64,000 nucleotides of DNA from Collinsella sp. (GCA_019414025.1 DXMU01000020.1:1534-65533), one strand, 5' to 3'. Positions 40,886 through 50,244 are shown, counted from the first letter of the stretch. The notes: generated by a model not told the origin, from the letters alone. Numbers and translations are program-made.

Positions 40886-41884
40886 TTGGCACGATCTTCG
40901 GGTTTCTCCACAAATCTGAATACCAAGCGACAATCAACGGGTATGCGCCCGTTGATTGTTTTCAGCCTGATTTCGGTGTTGCTGCTCACGTTTTACATCC
41001 GCGAGGGCGAGGCAGGGCCGATTCATGCCGTGCGTTCGGGCGTAACGACGATTACCTCGCCGGTGCGCTTTGTGGGCTCGGCTGTGGCGGCTCCCTTCAA
41101 TGCGATCGGCAACGTGTTCTCTAACCTTACGGCGTCGCAGGACACGCTTGATGAGCTTAAGAAGCAAAACGAGGAGCTGACCTCTAAGGTTGCTGAGCTC
41201 TCCGAGGCTCAAAAGACCGCCGAGCGTCTGGAGGGGCTGGTCGGCCTGCAGTCGACCTATAACCTCAAATCGACCGCTGCTCGTATTGTCGGTGCCTCCG
41301 GCGATGCCTGGACCTCGACCGTTACCATCGACAAGGGCTCTGCCGACGGCCTTACCATCAATATGCCTGTGACGAGTTCTGCCGGTGTTATCGGCCAGAT
41401 TATCGAGGTATCGGCCAAGACCTCTACCGTGCGCCTGATTGGCGACGAGAACTCGGGCGTGTCCGCCATGGTGCAGGACACGCGCGCCCAGGGTATGCTG
41501 CAGGGTCAGGCTGACGGCACGCTGCGTCTTGAGTACGTGAGTGTCGACTCCGACGTTAAGGTTGGCGACATTATCGTGACCTCGGGCATTGGCGGCGTGT
41601 TCCCCAAGGGTCTACCGCTCGGCACCGTCTCGTCGGTCGAGAAATCGGCAAACGACGTGTACTACACCATTGTGGTGCGCGCTCAGACCACGGCCGAGAA
41701 CAACGAGGAGGTGCTGGTCATCACCTCGCTGACCGACGAACAGTCGGCCTCGGATGAGGACGTGAGCACGGCTAACAGCACGCCGCAGGGAACGTCGCGC
41801 GACGCTGCGACCAAGACGAAGGACGAGAGTTCGGATGACAGTTCCGATACGTCCGAGACGACCGATTCCGGCTCGAGCGAATAG
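40886..41884 (+). CDS. mreC: Rod shape-determining protein MreC
   Basis: A 332-residue membrane-anchored scaffold that links MreB to extracytoplasmic wall enzymes. It has an N-terminal helix (about 20-38, PLIVFSLISVLLLTFYI), a coiled coil (about 80-115, LDELKKQNEELTSKVAELSE), and a two-barrel beta domain (GASGDAWTSTVTIDKGSADG, VGDIIVTSGIGGVFPKGLPL). A Ser/Thr/Asp-rich tail of ~50 residues follows, which is an extension beyond the core. TTG start with AAAGGTGG upstream. Confidence 0.93.
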   Translation: MARSSGFSTNLNTKRQSTGMRPLIVFSLISVLLLTFYIREGEAGPIHAVRSGVTTITSPVRFVGSAVAAPFNAIGNVFSNLTASQDTLDELKKQNEELTSKVAELSEAQKTAERLEGLVGLQSTYNLKSTAARIVGASGDAWTSTVTIDKGSADGLTINMPVTSSAGVIGQIIEVSAKTSTVRLIGDENSGVSAMVQDTRAQGMLQGQADGTLRLEYVSVDSDVKVGDIIVTSGIGGVFPKGLPLGTVSSVEKSANDVYYTIVVRAQTTAENNEEVLVITSLTDEQSASDEDVSTANSTPQGTSRDAATKTKDESSDDSSDTSETTDSGSSE

Positions 41885-41895
41885 GGGGCATGTCC

Positions 41896-42462
41896 ATGGA
41901 TCTACACGAGCAGGGGATGAGCTCCCGCACGTTTGTGATCGCCGCCATCGTGTGCGTGCTGCTGCAGGCAGGCCTGGCGCCGCAGATTTCCATTGCGGGC
42001 GGTCGCGTCAACTTCATGATTATCCTGGTGTGCCTAAGCGTGTTCTCAGGCGACCCGACCCGTGCCGTCGTGTGCGGTTTTTGCAGCGGCTTGTTCTATG
42101 ACCTGTCCGCTGCCGTGCCGGTGGGCGTTATGTCGCTCCTGCTGACCGTGGGTTCTTTTGCCCTGGTGCACAGCGCCGTCGGCCAGACGGGCGGTACCCC
42201 GAGTGCGCGCGGCATCACTGTGGGCGCCTTCGCGCTTGTCATTAATGTGATCTACAGCATCATCTTGCTGTTTATGGGTTTGGAGACGAGCTTTGTCGTG
42301 GCGATCTTCGGCCATGCGCTGCCGTCCTCGATCCTGACGGGTTTGGTTGCCATTCCGTTTTTGATGTCCGGCGTCGTGCCGCAGTCCGGCTATGGATTCT
42401 CCGCACGTGGCGGACGCCAGACGGGTATGCGCTTTAAGCCCAAGACCCGCAAGCTCAAATAG
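41896..42462 (+). CDS. mreD: Rod shape-determining protein MreD
   Basis: A ~188-residue membrane protein with about five helices, consistent with MreD in position and profile (FSGDPTRAVVCGFCSGLFYD in the middle is typical). ATG 41896 is favoured since GGGGG lies 7 bases upstream; ATG 41890 is only 1-2 bases from that site. It overlaps nothing but starts 11 bases after mreC. A basic C-terminal tail (RFKPKTRKLK) faces the cytoplasm. Confidence 0.88.
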   Translation: MDLHEQGMSSRTFVIAAIVCVLLQAGLAPQISIAGGRVNFMIILVCLSVFSGDPTRAVVCGFCSGLFYDLSAAVPVGVMSLLLTVGSFALVHSAVGQTGGTPSARGITVGAFALVINVIYSIILLFMGLETSFVVAIFGHALPSSILTGLVAIPFLMSGVVPQSGYGFSARGGRQTGMRFKPKTRKLK

Positions 42463-42475
42463 GGGAGGCCCGTAG

Positions 42476-44545
42476 ATGTCTTCCCAGTTGACGGTTATTA
42501 TCGCCGGTATCGTGCTGGTTGTGGCCATCGTGGTCGCGCTGGTCATCATGCGTCGTGGCGATTCCCGTTTTACCTACGATACGCAGCATGGAACGGCCCC
42601 GCGCGCCACCGAGGGCGAGGGCAATACCGCGGCGACCGCCTTTAAGGGCCGCTTTTCCATCCTCACCACGGGTGTGGGCGCGATGTTTGCGGCACTTGCC
42701 GTCAAGCTGTGGGGCATGCAGATGGTCTCGTCGGACTATTACGAGAAGCAGGCCAATAGTAATCAGACTCGCACCGTTACCACACCCGCTGTGCGCGGCC
42801 GCATCCTCGACCGCAACGGCGTGGCGCTTGTCCAGAACCGTCCCTCACTTGCTGTCGTGGCCTACCGCGACCTTGCCGAGGATGAGGTTCTGGTTCGCCA
42901 TCTTGCCAACGTGCTTGGAATGCCTTACGTGGCGGTCCTTCGCAATATTCAGGACAATACAGAGGGCGCTCAGAGCCTGCATACCATCGCGACGGACGTC
43001 CGTCGTTCCACGGTTGCCTATATTCAGGAGCATGCCGGCGAGTTCCCGGGCGTCAAGATTGCCGAGCGTACCGAGCGCCAGTATCCATACGGTGAGACGG
43101 CATGCCATATCTTGGGCTATACCGGCACCATTACCTCCGAGCAGCTCGAGGCCCAGAATAAGAAAACCTCTGGCGATGATGATGCTTCTGCTGGCAAGAT
43201 TACGTACCAGTCGGGCGATATCGTGGGCCAGGCGGGCGTTGAGAGCTACTACGAAAACCTGCTGCAGGGTATTCGTGGCGAGCAGACCGTCAAGGTCGAT
43301 GCCTCGGGCAATGTGACCGGTCAGGCCGGCGCCGTGCCCGCGAAGGCCGGCTCCGACATTAAGCTCACGCTCGACCTTAAGATCCAACAGGCCTGTGAGA
43401 CGGCGCTGGCGAGCGCTATCGAGCTTGCCAAGACCACTGGCTACAGCAATGCCGGCAACGGCGCTGTGGTGTGTCTCGATCCCAACAATGGCGAGATCCT
43501 GGGCATGGCGAGCCAGCCCAAGTTCGATCCGTCCGTCTTTATCGGCGGCGTCTCAAATGACGTGTGGACCGAGCTCAATGATGACAAGGGTTCGCACCCG
43601 CTGCTCAACCGCGCCATTAGCGGACAGTACATGTCGGCCTCGACCATCAAGCCGCTCTCGGCACTGGCCGGTCTTGAGTTTGGAACCTACACTTCAACGC
43701 AGACAACCAACTGCACGGGTTATTGGACGGGTCTGGGCAAGGCTTGGGGCAAGCGCTGCTGGCTGACGTCTGGCCACGGCACCATGACGCTGCAGTCGGG
43801 TATCGCCAACTCGTGCGACCCCGTCTTCTACGAGATGGGTAAGGCGTTCTTTTATGACGAGCAACATCCCGAGGGCCTGCAGGAGGTCTTTCGTCGCTGG
43901 GGCCTAGGCAAGACCTGCGGTATCGATCTGCCGAGTGAGGGCGCGGGTCGTATTCCCGATGCCGAGTGGAAAGAGTCATACTTCACCGACGCCTCTGCCG
44001 AGGACCGCAAGTGGAATGCCGGCGATATGACCAACATTGCTATCGGCCAGGGCGACATCCTGGTGACGCCCCTGCAGATGGCGTGCGCCTATATGGGTCT
44101 TGCCAACGGCGGCAAACAGTACGTGCCTCACGTATTTTTGTCTGCCGTGTCGCGCGATGGCGACGGCGATGCCTATAAGTACAATGGCAAGGGCAAGAAG
44201 AAGCGCCTGGAGGCCAAGATCAACAGCGATTCGGATTTGGCTCTTGTTCGCAACGGCATGCACGACGTGATTTACACGGCATCGACGTCCCTGGCGGCGC
44301 ACTTTGGCACCCTGACGCCGCAGGTATACGGCAAGTCGGGCACGGGCGAGAAAAGTGGCGAGGACGAATACGCGTGGTTCTGCGCCTATGCACCGGCCGA
44401 TGATCCCAAGTATGTCATCGCTACCGTCCTGGAGCAGGGCGGCGGTGGCTCAGATACCGCGATGCATGTCGTGCGCGACGTGCTCGGCGTGATTTATGAC
44501 GAGCCCGATACCTCTTCGGCCTCGGGCGATTCTTCGGTTCGATAG
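42476..44545 (+). CDS. mrdA: Class B penicillin-binding protein (PBP2/MrdA type)
   Basis: A 689-residue D,D-transpeptidase for side-wall cross-linking. Two hydrophobic segments lie near the N-terminus (about 8-25 and 60-78), then the pedestal with RGRILDRNG, and the transpeptidase domain: STIK with active Ser389 and Lys392, SCD at 446-448 (in place of the more usual SxN), and KSGT at 620-623. IANSCDPVFYEMG and IGQGDILVTPLQMA are family-typical. The extra N-terminal helix is unusual for a PBP2, which normally has one. It is paired with rodA, the glycan polymerase, 9 bases downstream. Confidence 0.93.
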   Translation: MSSQLTVIIAGIVLVVAIVVALVIMRRGDSRFTYDTQHGTAPRATEGEGNTAATAFKGRFSILTTGVGAMFAALAVKLWGMQMVSSDYYEKQANSNQTRTVTTPAVRGRILDRNGVALVQNRPSLAVVAYRDLAEDEVLVRHLANVLGMPYVAVLRNIQDNTEGAQSLHTIATDVRRSTVAYIQEHAGEFPGVKIAERTERQYPYGETACHILGYTGTITSEQLEAQNKKTSGDDDASAGKITYQSGDIVGQAGVESYYENLLQGIRGEQTVKVDASGNVTGQAGAVPAKAGSDIKLTLDLKIQQACETALASAIELAKTTGYSNAGNGAVVCLDPNNGEILGMASQPKFDPSVFIGGVSNDVWTELNDDKGSHPLLNRAISGQYMSASTIKPLSALAGLEFGTYTSTQTTNCTGYWTGLGKAWGKRCWLTSGHGTMTLQSGIANSCDPVFYEMGKAFFYDEQHPEGLQEVFRRWGLGKTCGIDLPSEGAGRIPDAEWKESYFTDASAEDRKWNAGDMTNIAIGQGDILVTPLQMACAYMGLANGGKQYVPHVFLSAVSRDGDGDAYKYNGKGKKKRLEAKINSDSDLALVRNGMHDVIYTASTSLAAHFGTLTPQVYGKSGTGEKSGEDEYAWFCAYAPADDPKYVIATVLEQGGGGSDTAMHVVRDVLGVIYDEPDTSSASGDSSVR

Positions 44546-44554
44546 GAGGTTGCG

Positions 44555-45781
44555 ATGGATTTTTCTCCGGCGGATCTGTTCCGTTCAACCAAGACCGGCT
44601 CTCGCAGCAGCCTGGACCGCGTCAACAAGCAACTTTCGGCCTCGCGCGGCACGTTTCGCCAAAAGGTGCATATCGGTGTGCTCGTGGCTACTGTGGCGCT
44701 CGTCGCCTACGGTGCCATCATTATCTGGTCGGCTTCGCAGTTTAAGGCCGATGCTTCGTTCTCGCGCCATTTGCTGGGAATTGGCATCGGAGCGGTGCTG
44801 GCGGTGCTCGTCTGGCGAACCGACCTGCGCGGTATTTCCAATTTCTCGACGGCGTTGCTCGTCATCGACCTGATCGTGATCTTCTCGCCCAAGATTCCGG
44901 GTCTGTCCTATACGGGCGGTCTGGGCATGACGGGCTGGATCAAGATTCCCGGTATCGGCTTGACGTTCCAGCCGGTTGAGCTTGCCAAGCTCATCACCAT
45001 CTTCTTTATTGCTACGCTTGGCTCGCAGTATAACGGTCGCATCGATACCGTTCGCGACTACGTCAAGCTCTGCGGCATGCTGTCCATTCCGTTTTTGGCC
45101 GTCGTTGCCATGGGTGACCTGGGCTCGGGCCTGGTCGTGCTGGTTTCGGGCGCCATCGTCATCTGCATGAGCGGTGCACGCCGCGAATGGGTGCTGTCGA
45201 CCCTGGCCCTGCTCGTGGGCCTGGTGGCCCTCGTCCTGGCGCTCGATTCGGTCTTTGATTCGTTGCTCGGCCACGATGTGCTCATCAAGCAGTATCAGAT
45301 GAACCGTCTGACGGTCTTTATCGACCCCGATAATGCCGATTCGGACGATGCCTACAACCTGCAGCAGTCGTTGATCGCGGTCGGCTCGGGTGGCTTCTTT
45401 GGTAAGGGTTTGGGCCATGCGACGCAGTCGGCCGGCGGCTTTCTGCCTGAGTTCCACACCGACTTCGTCTTCGCCTTTTTGTCCGAGACCTTTGGCTTTT
45501 GCGGTGCCTTTTTGCTGCTGTGCTTGTACGTGCTGCTGATCTTTTCGACGATTCGCGTCGCCTTTAAGTGCGAGTCGCTGTTTTTGCGTCTTTCGTGTGT
45601 GGGCATCGTTGGCATGTGGGCGTTCCAGACTTTCGAAAACATCGGCATGTGCATCGGCATGATGCCGATTACCGGTATTCCGCTACCGTTTATTAGCTTC
45701 GGTTCGTCTTCGATGATGATTCAGCTGCTGACGGTGGGTATCGTACAATCCATATGGCGGCATCGTTCGGGCGCCGCGTAA
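44555..45781 (+). CDS. rodA: Rod-shape SEDS peptidoglycan polymerase RodA
   Basis: A 408-residue polytopic membrane protein with about ten helices. SEDS signatures: GGLGMTGWIKIPGIGLTFQP then VELAKL, GDLGSGLVVL, GHATQSAGGFLPEFHTDFVF, ISETFGF-like LSETFGFCGA and ITGIPLPFISFGSSSM near the C-terminus. RodA polymerises glycan strands from lipid II and works with the adjacent class B PBP. A ~50-residue cytoplasmic N-terminal extension precedes the first helix. AGGAGG lies 5 bases before the ATG. Confidence 0.95.
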   Translation: MDFSPADLFRSTKTGSRSSLDRVNKQLSASRGTFRQKVHIGVLVATVALVAYGAIIIWSASQFKADASFSRHLLGIGIGAVLAVLVWRTDLRGISNFSTALLVIDLIVIFSPKIPGLSYTGGLGMTGWIKIPGIGLTFQPVELAKLITIFFIATLGSQYNGRIDTVRDYVKLCGMLSIPFLAVVAMGDLGSGLVVLVSGAIVICMSGARREWVLSTLALLVGLVALVLALDSVFDSLLGHDVLIKQYQMNRLTVFIDPDNADSDDAYNLQQSLIAVGSGGFFGKGLGHATQSAGGFLPEFHTDFVFAFLSETFGFCGAFLLLCLYVLLIFSTIRVAFKCESLFLRLSCVGIVGMWAFQTFENIGMCIGMMPITGIPLPFISFGSSSMMIQLLTVGIVQSIWRHRSGAA

Positions 45782-45799
45782 CCGCTGGAGGGGTTTGCT

Positions 45800-46729
45800 A
45801 TGAAAATTCCCGTAGATAAGCTGACCCGCGCTTTTAAGATGGGCGCGTCCGTTAAGAAGGATTCCGATACGCCGGTGCGCGTCTCGGTCTATCTGGATTC
45901 GTCCGCCTCGCGCTTTCTGGCCGAGACGGTGCGTGACGCCTTTGTGCCGCAGACGACCTCGGGCATTGTGCGCGTCGAGCGTCTGGGGGAGGAGCGAATT
46001 GCTCCAAAGACCGATACCGATGTGGTGCTGGTGCTCTCGTGTGGTTCCGACCGCTTGGAGAGTGCCGTGCAGGAGCTCGTGATCGCCGGCGCGCCCGTGT
46101 GCGTGCTTGCCGAGTCTGCTGTGGAGGTGCCGTTTATCGAGGAGTCCACGCCCATGCTCGGCGTGGTAGCGGCAATCGATAAGACGTATCTGCTCGAGAC
46201 GCTTGCCCGCTGGATTCTCGACCGCACCGACAAGGAAACGGCTTTTGCGGCGAACTTTGCCTTCATGCGCATCGCGGCGGCCAATCGTATCATCACCTCG
46301 TGCGCGCTCACCAATATGGCGACCGGTGCACTGGTGTTTTTGCCAGGCGCCGATTATCCCGTTATGGCGCTGGCGCAGGTGGGCATGCTCTTTGAGCTCG
46401 CTGCCGTCTTTGGACGCGGCATTAAGCCTGAGCGCGGCTACGAGGTCGCGGGCGTGCTTGCCGGCGGTCTTGTGATCCGCGCGGTCACCCGCGCGCTCGT
46501 CAAACAGACGCCGCATATTGGGTTTGCCGTCAAGGCGCTCACTGCTGCCGCGGGCACCTACGGCATGGGCCGTGCGCTTGTTTCGCTCTACGAGCGCGAT
46601 GTCGACTACAGCCGTGCCAACGAGGTGGTCACTGCCACGTTCTCCCGCGTTCGCGATCTGGTGACCACGGTCGCGGGCGCTACCCGTCCTATGGCGTCCT
46701 ACCAAGACGCATCCGATCTCGCTGCTTAG
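45800..46729 (+). CDS. Conserved protein with YcjF/DUF697-like hydrophobic domain
   Basis: A 309-residue protein of unknown function. Residues 1-145 look like an alpha/beta domain (VRVSVYLDSSASRFLAETVRDAF would be its first strand-helix, abbreviated VRVSVYLDSSASRFLAET). Residues ~150-270 contain AANRIITSCALTNMATGALV followed by hydrophobic helices and AAVFGRG, resembling the DUF697/YcjF membrane region found near or fused to small GTPases. GGAGGGG lies 6 bases before the ATG. Its position between rodA and the radical-SAM gene suggests co-transcription with the rod operon. The family call is tentative. Confidence 0.65.
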   Translation: MKIPVDKLTRAFKMGASVKKDSDTPVRVSVYLDSSASRFLAETVRDAFVPQTTSGIVRVERLGEERIAPKTDTDVVLVLSCGSDRLESAVQELVIAGAPVCVLAESAVEVPFIEESTPMLGVVAAIDKTYLLETLARWILDRTDKETAFAANFAFMRIAAANRIITSCALTNMATGALVFLPGADYPVMALAQVGMLFELAAVFGRGIKPERGYEVAGVLAGGLVIRAVTRALVKQTPHIGFAVKALTAAAGTYGMGRALVSLYERDVDYSRANEVVTATFSRVRDLVTTVAGATRPMASYQDASDLAA

Positions 46730-46739
46730 GGGTTTTCCG

Positions 46740-48617
46740 TTGCGCGTTGCATACCAAGACTGTTTTCATTTAATTGAGCCGTTGCTCGCCAAGGTCGAGA
46801 AGCCGAGCCGCTATATCGATCACGAGTGGGGCACGCTTTCCAAGGCCGATGCCGACTACCGTTGCTGCCTGATCTATCCGGATGTGTACGAGGTCGGTCT
46901 GCCCAACCAGGGCATCGCCATCCTCTACAACATCCTTAACCAGGCCGAGGGCATCTCCTGCGAGCGCGGCTATGTGCCGTGGCCCGATATGGGCGACGCC
47001 ATGCGCGAGGCGGGTATTCCGCTGCTATCGCTCGAGGGTGCAGCGCCGGTCGCTTCGTTTGATATCGTCGGTCTGCATGTGCCGCACGAGATGGCGGTGA
47101 CGAACTTCCTCGAGGCTTTGGACCTCGCTGGCATTCCGCTGTTAGCGGCCGACCGAGGTGAAGACGACCCAATCATCATCGCCGGCGGTCCCTCGGTGTA
47201 CAACCCCGAGCCGTACGCGGCCTTCTTCGATGCCATCCTCATCGGTGAGGGCGAGGAATCGCTGCTCGAGACCTGCCAGCTGCATCGCCGCCTGCGTGAC
47301 GAAGGGGTCCCGCGCGCGCAGATTGTCGAGCAGCTTGCATCCATTGCCGGCAACTACGTGCCGTCGCTCTATGAGGTTCGTCACGACGAGCCCTGCTCGC
47401 CGCATGGCTACACCGTGCCGCGTGAGGGCAAGGATGCGCCGACCGTGGTCTACAAGCGCGTCGTCGAGGATTTCGGCGCCACGAATCCGCTGTCGCAGTC
47501 GTGCGTGCCCTATGCGCAGCTGGTCCACGACCGCCTGTCTATCGAGATCCTGCGCGGCTGCGCCCGCGGCTGTCGTTTTTGCCAGGCTGGCATGACGTAT
47601 CGCCCGGTGCGCGAGCGCTCGGCCGACCAGATTGTCTCGTCGGTGATTCAGGGTCTGGAAAAGACTGGCTATGACGAGGTGTCGCTGACCTCGCTCTCCA
47701 CGACCGACCACTCCTGCATTCGCGACGTGCTCGGCAGGCTCAACCGTCGCCTGGAGGATACGGGTATTCGCGTGTCTATTCCGTCGCAGCGCCTGGATTC
47801 GTTTGGCGTGGATATGGCCGAGTCGGTCGCCGGCGAAAAGAAGGGCGGACTGACGTTCGCGCCCGAGGCCGGCAGCCAGCGCATGCGCGACATCATTAAC
47901 AAGAACGTGACCGAGGAGGACCTGGACCGTGCGGCCAAGGCGGCCTTCGAGGCCGGCTGGAACCGCATGAAGCTCTACTTTATGATGGGCCTTCCCGGCG
48001 AGCGCGACGAGGACATCGTGGCCATCGCCAATCTGGCCGATCACGTGCTGGAGCTCGGTCGTTCCGTGGTGCCCAAGGCTCGTCGCGGCTCGATCTCGGT
48101 GTCCATCTCGGTTTCGGTCTTTATCCCCAAGGCCGCCACGCCGTTCCAGTGGTGCCCGCAGCTCGACTACGACGACGTCAAGCGTCGCCAGAAGCTGCTT
48201 ATCACGAGCGTTCGCAACCGTGCCGTCCGCGTGCATTACCACGATGCCGAGACTTCGCTCATCGAGGCCGCGCTGTCCCGCGCCGGTCGCGACATGACGC
48301 CCGTCATCATCGATGCTTGGCGCTCGGGCTCTCGCTTTGACGCCTGGGTAGAGCATTTCTCGCTCGATAACTGGAAGGAGGCTGCTGCCAAAAACGGCAT
48401 CGACCTCAATGAGCTCGTGCACCTGCCCTACGAGTTGGACTGGCGCCTGCCGTGGGAGCATGTGAGCCCCGGCTGCACGCGCGGTTTCCTCGAGCGCGAG
48501 TACCGTCGCTCGCTCGAGGGCGTCACGACTCCCGACTGCACCCGTACGTCGTGCACCGGCTGCGGGATCTGCCCCACGCTCCACGCCAAGAATGTATTGA
48601 TGGGTGATCGCGCATGA
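46740..48617 (+). CDS. Radical SAM protein with B12-binding-like N-terminus (TIGR03960 type)
   Basis: A 625-residue iron-sulfur protein. The N-terminal ~220 residues look like a cobalamin-binding-type domain (YPDVYEVGLPNQGIAILYNI, IIIAGGPSVYNPEPYAAFFD, LIGEGEESL). LRGCARGCRFCQAG is the CxxxCxxC cluster motif, and FAPEAGSQRMRDIINKNVTE and YFMMGLPGERDEDI are radical-SAM barrel blocks. The C-terminus adds more cysteines (SCTGCGICP) that may hold a second cluster. It is coupled by a 4-base overlap to the DUF2344 gene, a pairing seen widely and sometimes fused. Its substrate is not established to my knowledge. TTG start after AGGGG. Confidence 0.88.
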   Translation: MRVAYQDCFHLIEPLLAKVEKPSRYIDHEWGTLSKADADYRCCLIYPDVYEVGLPNQGIAILYNILNQAEGISCERGYVPWPDMGDAMREAGIPLLSLEGAAPVASFDIVGLHVPHEMAVTNFLEALDLAGIPLLAADRGEDDPIIIAGGPSVYNPEPYAAFFDAILIGEGEESLLETCQLHRRLRDEGVPRAQIVEQLASIAGNYVPSLYEVRHDEPCSPHGYTVPREGKDAPTVVYKRVVEDFGATNPLSQSCVPYAQLVHDRLSIEILRGCARGCRFCQAGMTYRPVRERSADQIVSSVIQGLEKTGYDEVSLTSLSTTDHSCIRDVLGRLNRRLEDTGIRVSIPSQRLDSFGVDMAESVAGEKKGGLTFAPEAGSQRMRDIINKNVTEEDLDRAAKAAFEAGWNRMKLYFMMGLPGERDEDIVAIANLADHVLELGRSVVPKARRGSISVSISVSVFIPKAATPFQWCPQLDYDDVKRRQKLLITSVRNRAVRVHYHDAETSLIEAALSRAGRDMTPVIIDAWRSGSRFDAWVEHFSLDNWKEAAAKNGIDLNELVHLPYELDWRLPWEHVSPGCTRGFLEREYRRSLEGVTTPDCTRTSCTGCGICPTLHAKNVLMGDRA

Positions 48618-49426
48618 GTGAGCGCCTGACCGACAACCCCACGCTCTTTAGACTTCGTGTTCGCTATGGCAAGCGCGATCGCCTTAAGTACCTGGGCCAT
48701 CTCGAAGTGATCCATACCATTGAGCGCATCGTGCGCCGTGCGGGACTTCCCTATGCCGTCACGCAGGGCTTCTCTCCGCACATGCGCGTGGGCTTCTCTT
48801 CGGCGCTACCGGTTGGTACGTCGTCGACCTGCGAGTGGTATGACCTGTTTATGACCGAGTTCGTGGCGCTCGACGAGGCGTTTGAGCGCCTGGCTGCGGC
48901 GTCTCCGGCCGATCTGGCGCCCATCGAGGCGGCGTACATCGACGTGCGCACGCCGGCGTTGACGGCGCAGCTCACGCGCCTGTCGTATCGCATCGACTTA
49001 CACCTGGATCCCGAGGCGCCCGTAAGCGCCGACGAGGTGCGTCGTGCGATCGACACGCTGCGCGCGGATCATGGCATCGACTACGCGCGCGGCAAAAAGA
49101 GCAAGCGCTTGGATTTGGATCACACGCTCGTTGGCTATGAGCTCACGGCGGGGGAGCGCCCGGACCATTTGGTTCTCATGCTCGACACCCATGCCGACAA
49201 CGAGGGCTCTATGCGTCCGGAAATTTTGCTTTCTGCTGCTGATGTTTTGTTGCAGGGCTTGACCCCGGGCGTGGATGCACCTATTGTTTCCACCGGTATG
49301 CAAGACCTCGTGACCATCTGCTCCTACGATGTCGAGCGTCAGAATCAAGCATGCGAGGACGACGAGGGCCGACTCGTCAGCCCCATACCTGTGCGAACTT
49401 GTGGATTTGCTCCACATACTCGTTGA
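48614..49426 (+). CDS. DUF2344 / TIGR03936 family protein
   Basis: A 270-residue protein with the family opening FRLRVRYGKRDRLKYLGHLE (first twenty residues of the motif) and LPYAVTQGFSPHMRVGFSSA followed by LPVGTSS. It is translationally coupled to the radical-SAM gene (ATGA overlap) and precedes rplU, the usual context. Its biochemical role is unknown; partnership with the radical-SAM protein, possibly in RNA or ribosome modification, is inferred only from neighbours. Confidence 0.85.
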   Translation: MSERLTDNPTLFRLRVRYGKRDRLKYLGHLEVIHTIERIVRRAGLPYAVTQGFSPHMRVGFSSALPVGTSSTCEWYDLFMTEFVALDEAFERLAAASPADLAPIEAAYIDVRTPALTAQLTRLSYRIDLHLDPEAPVSADEVRRAIDTLRADHGIDYARGKKSKRLDLDHTLVGYELTAGERPDHLVLMLDTHADNEGSMRPEILLSAADVLLQGLTPGVDAPIVSTGMQDLVTICSYDVERQNQACEDDEGRLVSPIPVRTCGFAPHTR

Positions 49427-49451
49427 CGGGGGTATTTTCGCCTGCTACTAT
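49423..49451 (+). promoter_or_regulatory. Promoter for rplU-rpmA
   Basis: TTGACG (49423-49428), 17-base spacer, TACTAT (49446-49451), 42 bases before the rplU ATG. The -35 overlaps the stop codon of the preceding gene. Confidence 0.75.
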
Positions 49452-49493
49452 ATTCGGTTGTTGCACTAACTGATGCATGAAGGGCAAGTAAAC

Positions 49494-49868
49494 ATGTACG
49501 CAATCGTTAACACGGGCGGCAAGCAGTACAAGGTCGCCACCGACGATGTCATCACCGTCGAGAAGATCGAGGGCAATGAGGGCGACAAGGTCACCCTGCC
49601 GGTTATCTTCCTCAACGATGGTAAGAAGATCGTCACCGATCCCGACAAGCTGGCCAAGGCCAAGGTTACCGCTCAGATCGTTGAGCAGTTCAAGGGCGAG
49701 AAGCAGCTGGTCTTCAAGTTCCACAAGCGTAAGCGCTATCGTCGTCTGAAGGGTCACCGTCAGCAGCTCACCAAGCTGAAGATCGTGAAGGTCCAGGCTA
49801 CGTCCCGCGCCAAGAAGGCTGTCAAGGCAGAGGCCGAGGCTGTTGCCGAGGCTCCCGTCGCCGAGTAG
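49494..49868 (+). CDS. rplU: 50S ribosomal protein L21 (bL21)
   Basis: 124 residues starting MYAIVNTGGKQYKVA, the classic bL21 opening; an upstream frame adding seven residues has no family match. GEKQLVFKFHKRKRYRRLKG followed by HRQ is the rRNA-binding region. The Ala/Glu-rich tail (~20 residues) is an extension common in actinobacteria. AAGGGCAAG precedes ATG 49494. Co-transcribed with rpmA. Confidence 0.97.
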   Translation: MYAIVNTGGKQYKVATDDVITVEKIEGNEGDKVTLPVIFLNDGKKIVTDPDKLAKAKVTAQIVEQFKGEKQLVFKFHKRKRYRRLKGHRQQLTKLKIVKVQATSRAKKAVKAEAEAVAEAPVAE

Positions 49869-49901
49869 ATTACACTCGTAACGAAAGAGTAGGTATACAC
49901 A

Positions 49902-50159
49902 ATGGCACACAAAAAAGGACTCGGTTCCTCCCGTAATGGCCGTGACTCCCGCGGTCAGCGCCTTGGCACGAAGCGCTATGCCGGCCAGACGGTAACCACG
50001 GGCACGATTCTCGTCCGTCAGCACGGCACGCACATCCACCCGGGTGAGAACGTTGGCCGTGGTAAGGACGACACGCTGTTCGCGCTGGTCGACGGTACCG
50101 TTGAGTTCCACAAGGGTATCAAGCACAGGGTCAGCGTACGCCCGCTCGCGAACGCGTAA
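49902..50159 (+). CDS. rpmA: 50S ribosomal protein L27 (bL27)
   Basis: 85 residues beginning MAHKKGLGSSRNGRDS, with GTHIHPGENVGRGKDDTLFA, typical of bL27, whose N-terminus reaches the peptidyl-transferase centre. There is no cleavable N-terminal extension of the Staphylococcus type. It follows rplU by 33 bases and is followed by a terminator-like hairpin before obgE. Confidence 0.97.
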   Translation: MAHKKGLGSSRNGRDSRGQRLGTKRYAGQTVTTGTILVRQHGTHIHPGENVGRGKDDTLFALVDGTVEFHKGIKHRVSVRPLANA

Positions 50160-50184
50160 TTCACCCTTCATAGAGCACATATGT

Positions 50185-50228
50185 GGGAGGCACTTGAGTT
50201 TTAGGATTCAAGGGTCTCCCTCTTTTTT
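50185..50228 (+). terminator. Terminator/attenuator between rpmA and obgE
   Basis: Thirteen-bp stem (50185-50197 with 50208-50220, one wobble, one mismatch) followed by TCTTTTTT. The obgE ribosome site starts 3 bases later, so read-through would be needed for obgE unless it has its own promoter; none is obvious. Likely tunes the ribosomal-protein to obgE ratio. Confidence 0.8.
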
Positions 50229-50244
50229 GTAGGAGGCGATTCTG

